Below, piece after piece: positions 5,270 through 8,628 of a DNA stretch of 8,628 bases. How positions within the stretch are numbered: position 1 is the stretch's first letter; each line of letters starts with the position of its first letter. Under the pieces are notes generated by a model. The model made no database searches, was not told the DNA's origin, and was given only the letters and a program-made list of their open reading frames with translations. Source of the DNA: Acidimicrobiaceae bacterium (GTDB lineage: Bacteria > Actinomycetota > Acidimicrobiia > Acidimicrobiales > Palsa-688); contig JAUTXM010000190.1 of assembly GCA_030838025.1 (NCBI GenBank), forward strand, positions 1 to 8,628, written 5' to 3'. The position numbers and the translations under genes were made by a program.

Positions 5270-6917
5270 CAGTGACCGAGACCTGATGCACCGGCGCCGG
5301 TGGGCGACCCTCGGCGTCCTGTGCCTGAGCTTGATGGTCATCGGTCTCGACAACACCATCCTCAACGTCGCCCTGCCCACGCTCGGCCGCCAGTTGCACG
5401 CCAGCACGAGCTCGCTGCAGTGGATCGTCGATATCTACACCCTCGTCTTCGCCGGGCTGCTGCTCACCGCCGGCTCGCTCGGCGATCGATTTGGCCGCTA
5501 CAAGACACTGGCGCTGGGCCTCCTCCTCTTCGGACTGGGCTCGCTGGCGTCGGCGCTGTCCGGCTCGACGGCCATGCTCATTGCCACCCGGGCGTTCATG
5601 GGCATCGGCGGCGCGTTCATCATGCCGTCCACCCTCTCGATCATCACCAACGTCTTCACGAATCCCGTCGAGCGGGGCAAGGCCATCGGCATCTGGGCCG
5701 GGGTGGCGGCGCTCGGCATCGGCATCGGTCCCGTGGCGGGCGGGTTCCTGCTCAGCCACTTCTATTGGGGTTCGGTCTTCTTCGTCAACCTTCCAATCGT
5801 GGCCCTGGCGCTCGTCGGCGGGTGGTTCCTCGTTCCCGATTCGAAGGACCCGACGGCACCGCGGCTCGATCCCATCGGGGCCCTGTTGTCGATCGTGGGC
5901 CTGGCATCACTCCTTTGGGCGGTCATCGAGGCACCCACCAGGGGATGGGGATCGACGAGCACCGTGGCCGGCTTGGTGTTCGGGGCGCTCGTGCTGGGCG
6001 GCTTCGTGTGGTGGGAACTGCGCTATTCGAGCCCCATGCTGGACATGCGCTTCTTCAAGAACCCCCGGTTCACGGCGGCCAGCATGGCGGTCGCCCTGAC
6101 GTTCTTCTCGCTCTTCGGGTCGCTGTTCCTGCTGACGCAATACCTCCAATCGGTCCACGGGTACAGCCCGCTCAAGGCGGGCGCCCTGCTCATCCCGCAG
6201 GCCGCGGTGCTGATGCTCGTGGCGTTTTCGTCGGCCAACTTGACCCAGCGCTTCGGAAACAAGCTGGTCGTCGGCTTCGGGCTCCTCATCGTCGCCATTT
6301 CCCTGGCGGCGTTCGCGGGTTTGTCGGCCAGTGCGCCGCTGTGGCAGATCATCGCCGTCACTGTCGTGATGGCGGTGGGCATGGGCAACGTCATGGCGCC
6401 GGCAACGGACTCCATCATGGGTTCGCTACCCCGCGAGAAGGCAGGCGTCGGCTCGGCCATGAACGACACCACCCGCCAGACGGGCGGCGCCATCGGTGTG
6501 GCCGTGCTGGGCTCGATTCTCGCGTCCAAGTACCGGGGGACGATCGCGGCCGACGCCCGGGCCCATCACCTCCCATCCGCAGTGGTCGACGCGATCCGGT
6601 CGGACGTGGGCGGGGCGCTGCGCGCCGCTCGCACACCCCTTGGTGCCCCGTACTCCGAGACGATCGGGTCGATCGCCCGCCACAGTTTCATCACCGCCTT
6701 CCACGTGGCCTCCCTCGTCGGAGCGCTCGTGCTCCTGCTGGCCGCCATCGGTGTCTTCAAGTGGCTCCCGGCGCGAGCCAGCGACGACGCCCGCCCCCCG
6801 AGGACCGGTGTCACCCCCAAGGTCGAGGTGCCGTCGGCGGCCACCGACGCCATCTCGGTGGGCGCTCCGGTCCTGCCCCCGGATCGGCTGCCGGTCGCCG
6901 ACGCCGAGCGCCACTGA
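5256..6917 (+). CDS. MFS transporter, DHA2 (EmrB/QacA) family, 14-TM drug exporter
   Basis: This is a proton-coupled inner-membrane exporter of drugs or other hydrophobic and cationic compounds. From ATG 5256 it has 553 residues, the usual 14-TM size. The first helix carries LDNTILNVALP (D32), the DHA2 signature. Motif A in loop 2-3 is GSLGDRFGR (73-81). Motif C, the antiporter motif in helix 5, ends GIGPVAGG near 156-163. A cytosolic linker (VPDSKDPTAPRLDP) follows the sixth helix, and the second half ends with a helix near WLPARA. The last ~45 residues are a polar, Pro-rich tail of no known role. ATG 5286 (MHRRRW), with CCGAG upstream, is a credible alternative start; TTG 5253 is less likely. 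Neither 5253 nor 5256 has its own Shine-Dalgarno sequence. The methyltransferase gene overlaps the stop codon. The substrate is unknown. Confidence 0.93.
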   Translation: MRTIASDRDLMHRRRWATLGVLCLSLMVIGLDNTILNVALPTLGRQLHASTSSLQWIVDIYTLVFAGLLLTAGSLGDRFGRYKTLALGLLLFGLGSLASALSGSTAMLIATRAFMGIGGAFIMPSTLSIITNVFTNPVERGKAIGIWAGVAALGIGIGPVAGGFLLSHFYWGSVFFVNLPIVALALVGGWFLVPDSKDPTAPRLDPIGALLSIVGLASLLWAVIEAPTRGWGSTSTVAGLVFGALVLGGFVWWELRYSSPMLDMRFFKNPRFTAASMAVALTFFSLFGSLFLLTQYLQSVHGYSPLKAGALLIPQAAVLMLVAFSSANLTQRFGNKLVVGFGLLIVAISLAAFAGLSASAPLWQIIAVTVVMAVGMGNVMAPATDSIMGSLPREKAGVGSAMNDTTRQTGGAIGVAVLGSILASKYRGTIAADARAHHLPSAVVDAIRSDVGGALRAARTPLGAPYSETIGSIARHSFITAFHVASLVGALVLLLAAIGVFKWLPARASDDARPPRTGVTPKVEVPSAATDAISVGAPVLPPDRLPVADAERH

Positions 6918-7438
6918 ACACCCCGCCGCATCGGTCCGGGGATCCGTCGCCCTGGGTCACCCGGTTCGCTCCCCTCATCCCGGCCGGTCCCATCCTCGAC
7001 GTGGCCTGCGGCCGCGGTCGCCACGCCCGGTTCTTTCTCGCGCAGGGCAGGGCGGTGGTCGCCGTTGACCGGGACCTTTCGGGCATCGCCGACCTCCTGG
7101 GCGATCCGGCGTTGGAGGCAGTGGCGGCCGATCTGGAGGACGGCCGGCCCTTTTCCCTGGCCGGTCGGCAGTTCGCGGGCGTGATCTGTACCAACTACCT
7201 CCACCGGCCGCTCCTGCCGGCGCTCGTCGCGGCCGTGGGTCCCGGCGGTGCCCTGCTGTATGAGACCTTCAGCGAGGGCCAGCAGCGCTTCGGGCCGCCC
7301 CACCGCCCCGAGTACCTCCTCCGGCCGGGGGAGCTCTTGGACGCGGTCGCCGGTGAGCTGACGGTGCGGGCCCATGAGCAGGTCCTGGTCCATCGGCCCG
7401 AGCCGGCGATGGTGCAGCACATCGCGGCCGTGCGTTAG
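6914..7438 (+). CDS. Class I SAM-dependent methyltransferase (TehB/Methyltransf_25-like), CTG start
   Basis: This is a small cytosolic methyltransferase with a seven-strand Rossmann fold; the substrate is unknown. Motif I is LDVACGRGRHARFF (D29, G33, G35). The acidic end of strand 2 is AVDRD (D52), which holds the SAM ribose. ADLED follows near residue 75, then strand 4 GVICTNYLHRPLLPAL and strand 5 with the turn PGGALLYETF. The length of 174 residues suits compact members. The N-terminus expected of the family (SPWVTRFAPLI before motif I) is present, yet no ATG, GTG or TTG lies in frame between 6761 (deep in the exporter) and the GTG at 7001, which is inside motif I. CTG 6914 fits the family length and overlaps the exporter TGA as CTGA, with a weak GAG upstream. 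It is probably cotranscribed and translationally coupled with the exporter. The family call is firm; the start is inferred. Confidence 0.87.
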   Translation: MNTPPHRSGDPSPWVTRFAPLIPAGPILDVACGRGRHARFFLAQGRAVVAVDRDLSGIADLLGDPALEAVAADLEDGRPFSLAGRQFAGVICTNYLHRPLLPALVAAVGPGGALLYETFSEGQQRFGPPHRPEYLLRPGELLDAVAGELTVRAHEQVLVHRPEPAMVQHIAAVR

Positions 7439-7527
7439 GAACCCCGTACCTGAGGCGTGGTCAGCAGGGCCCGCTCGTCCTGGCGGTGTTCGAGCCGCCG
7501 CTCGGGGGGAATCTCCTCGCGATCGGC

Positions 7528-8271
7528 TCAGGCGGCGCGAACGCCGTGCTCGGCCAGCGGGCCAACGGCGAGGCCCCGCCCCGCGAACAGCTCGGCCATG
7601 GGCGCCAAGGCGCCCACGGTGGCCCGCCAGCTGTCCGGGGCCGAGGTGCAATCGGAGTCGTGCAGGAGCACCGTGGCGCCAGGCCGGAGCCCGCCCGCGA
7701 TATCGGCGACGACCGTCGACGGGGTCGCCTCGGCCCGCCAGTCGCGCCCCCAGGTCGTCCACAGGACCGGTCGCAGTCCCAGATGGCGGGCCGCCGTCAG
7801 GCTCCCCGCCGAGAGCGCCCCGTAGGGAGGACGAAACCAGACCGGGGCCACGCCCGTCGCCTCGGCGATGCTGTCATACGCCCGGGCGACGTCGTCGCGG
7901 ATCGCTCCGGGCGTGCGATGGAGATGGCTTCGGTGCTCGTCGCCGTGCACGCCGACCTCGTGGCCCCGCGCCGTCAGCTCGGCGGCCAACGACGGGGCCC
8001 GTCGGACCATGGGGCCGAGCAGGAAGAAGGTGGCTCGCCAGCCCAGGAGCTCCAGCTGGTCCAAGATGGGCGGGGTCGACACCGGATCGGGGCCGTCGTC
8101 GAAGGTGAGGGCCACATGGTCGGCTCGGCCGACGCCGGCGAGCGAGGGCGTGGCCCAGCATCGCAGTCCCCGCCACGTCGTGACGGCCGGAAGGAGATGA
8201 CCAACCGCGACACCGGCGACACCGGCGGCAAAGGCGCCCCCGCCGACCAGGAGGACCGGACCGGTCCTCAC
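7528..8271 (-). CDS. Polysaccharide deacetylase (NodB/CE4 domain), membrane-anchored or secreted
   Basis: CE4 enzymes remove acetyl groups from peptidoglycan, chitin-like or other N-acetylated glycans at the cell envelope. All five NodB motifs are visible in 247 residues: TFDDGPD (D58, D59), HGDEH (H109, H113) in place of H(S/T)xxH, FRPPYG (R147), WGRDW (D177) and LLHD (H204, D205). Together these supply the catalytic base, the metal triad and the catalytic histidine, so it should be active. Residues 5-30 form one hydrophobic segment, either a signal anchor or an uncleaved signal peptide. GTG 8271 is chosen because it overlaps the upstream stop as GTGA; the frame continues upstream, but only as arginine/proline-rich shadow sequence. 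The overlap implies translation coupled to the unknown upstream gene. It is convergent with the methyltransferase across 89 bp. Confidence 0.93.
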   Translation of the reverse strand: MRTGPVLLVGGGAFAAGVAGVAVGHLLPAVTTWRGLRCWATPSLAGVGRADHVALTFDDGPDPVSTPPILDQLELLGWRATFFLLGPMVRRAPSLAAELTARGHEVGVHGDEHRSHLHRTPGAIRDDVARAYDSIAEATGVAPVWFRPPYGALSAGSLTAARHLGLRPVLWTTWGRDWRAEATPSTVVADIAGGLRPGATVLLHDSDCTSAPDSWRATVGALAPMAELFAGRGLAVGPLAEHGVRAA

Positions 8272-8628
8272 ACCAGGTCCGCCAGCGGGGCCCCCGACAG
8301 GTTGGCGGCCGACAAGTTGTCCGAGAGTTGGGACAGCATGTCGTGCAACTGCTGGTTGGTCGACTTGCTCCCGTTGACCAGGTAGGTGTGCCGGGCGGTC
8401 AGGGGTAGCAGCGCGTCTTCGTCCGCCGGTTCCAGGATCCGGTTGGGGACGACCGTCTTGTTGTGGGCGCCGTAGGAGGCCATCAGGTCGAAGGCGTTCA
8501 GACGCCGGCCCGGAACGAACACCTTGACCGGCTGGCCGGCGATGCGGGCCAGCTCGTGGCTGGCAGCCACGTCCCCGTTGGCTCGGGTCCACGGGGATTG
8601 CGCGATTCGGTGGCCCTGGCTATCGATG
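8268..8628 (-). CDS. Unrecognised protein, C-terminal part (5' end outside window)
   Basis: I do not recognise this family. The frame is open from the window edge (first whole codon ends at 8627) and gives 119 residues before TGA at 8268-8270. A GTG at 8570 could start a 100-residue version, but the residues before it (IDSQGHRIAQSPWTRANGD) look like normal protein, so I treat the gene as truncated. Visible stretches are VKVFVPGRRLNAFDLMASYG, NKTVVPNRIL, HTYLVNGSKS and a Leu/Ser/Asn-rich amphipathic ending (MLSQLSDNLSAANL). There is no membrane helix in the visible part and no cysteine. Its stop overlaps the start of the polysaccharide deacetylase (GTGA), so the two are likely translated together, and a role in envelope or polysaccharide metabolism is a reasonable guess by context only. 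Confidence 0.75.
   Translation of the reverse strand, partial: IDSQGHRIAQSPWTRANGDVAASHELARIAGQPVKVFVPGRRLNAFDLMASYGAHNKTVVPNRILEPADEDALLPLTARHTYLVNGSKSTNQQLHDMLSQLSDNLSAANLSGAPLADLV

Noticed and set aside
5300..6913. A very long open frame (total 5300-7438) on the plus strand through the exporter
   Set aside because: Before 6914 it is the +2 shadow of the exporter, rich in Arg/Pro/His/Gly with no domain. Only the part from 6914 onward shows real protein character (methyltransferase).
7491..7504. Short hairpin (CGAGC, 4-base loop, GCTCG) in the 89-bp convergent gap after the methyltransferase
   Set aside because: A five-pair stem with no T-run on either strand is expected by chance in GC-rich DNA; not enough to call a terminator. 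Nothing else is visible in this gap.
6566..7762. A 398-codon minus-strand open frame opposite the exporter end and methyltransferase
   Set aside because: It spans two genes with intact motifs on the other strand and has low-complexity Arg/Gly-rich sequence, so it is an antisense shadow.
8272..8592. N-terminal extension of the deacetylase frame upstream of GTG 8271
   Set aside because: The extra residues are Arg/Pro/Gly-rich shadow of the upstream gene, which is open in another frame; the GTGA overlap at 8268-8271 explains the start better.

Overview
This is a high-GC window with tightly packed genes on both strands. The partial first gene closely resembles S-(hydroxymethyl)mycothiol dehydrogenase (MscR). 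Mycothiol is made by Actinomycetota, so the host is most likely an actinobacterium. The sequence alone does not fix the order or genus.

Layout, left to right. (1) 1-887 (+): 3' part of mscR, for mycothiol-dependent formaldehyde detoxification. (2) 910-1438 (-): a contractile-tail tube gene of the gp19/TIGR02241 type, convergent with mscR and broken by an apparent 1-nt insertion. (3) 1464-2162 (-): a short ZnuA/TroA-like lipoprotein that lacks the usual histidine metal ligands. It lies 25 nt upstream of the tail gene on the same strand. (4) 2183-3760 (+): a complete FadD-type acyl-CoA synthetase, whose start is only 20 nt from the divergent lipoprotein start. (5) 3798-4595 (+): a secreted GH25-like protein; a hairpin covers its ribosome binding site. 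(6) 4616-5137 (-): an isochorismatase-family cysteine hydrolase. (7) 5256-6917 (+): a 14-TM DHA2 (EmrB/QacA) drug exporter, preceded by a chain of very short, stop/start-overlapping reading frames. (8) 6914-7438 (+): a small SAM-dependent methyltransferase whose only sensible start is a CTG overlapping the exporter's stop. (9) 7528-8271 (-): a membrane-anchored NodB-type polysaccharide deacetylase, coupled by a GTGA overlap to (10) 8268-8628 (-), the 3' part of an unrecognised protein that runs off the window.

Functionally this is a mosaic of housekeeping and envelope genes rather than one pathway. Two local units are plausible: exporter plus methyltransferase (overlapping, same strand), and unknown protein plus deacetylase (overlapping, same strand). 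The isochorismatase-like hydrolase is divergent from the exporter across 118 bp, so the two could share regulation. No tRNA, rRNA, CRISPR array, insertion sequence or complete phage region is visible.

I see no convincing new multi-gene system. The observations most worth following up are the frameshifted orphan tail-tube gene, the CTG-started methyltransferase, the mini-ORF leader of the exporter, the hairpin over the GH25-like gene's ribosome binding site, and the ZnuA-like protein without its metal ligands.
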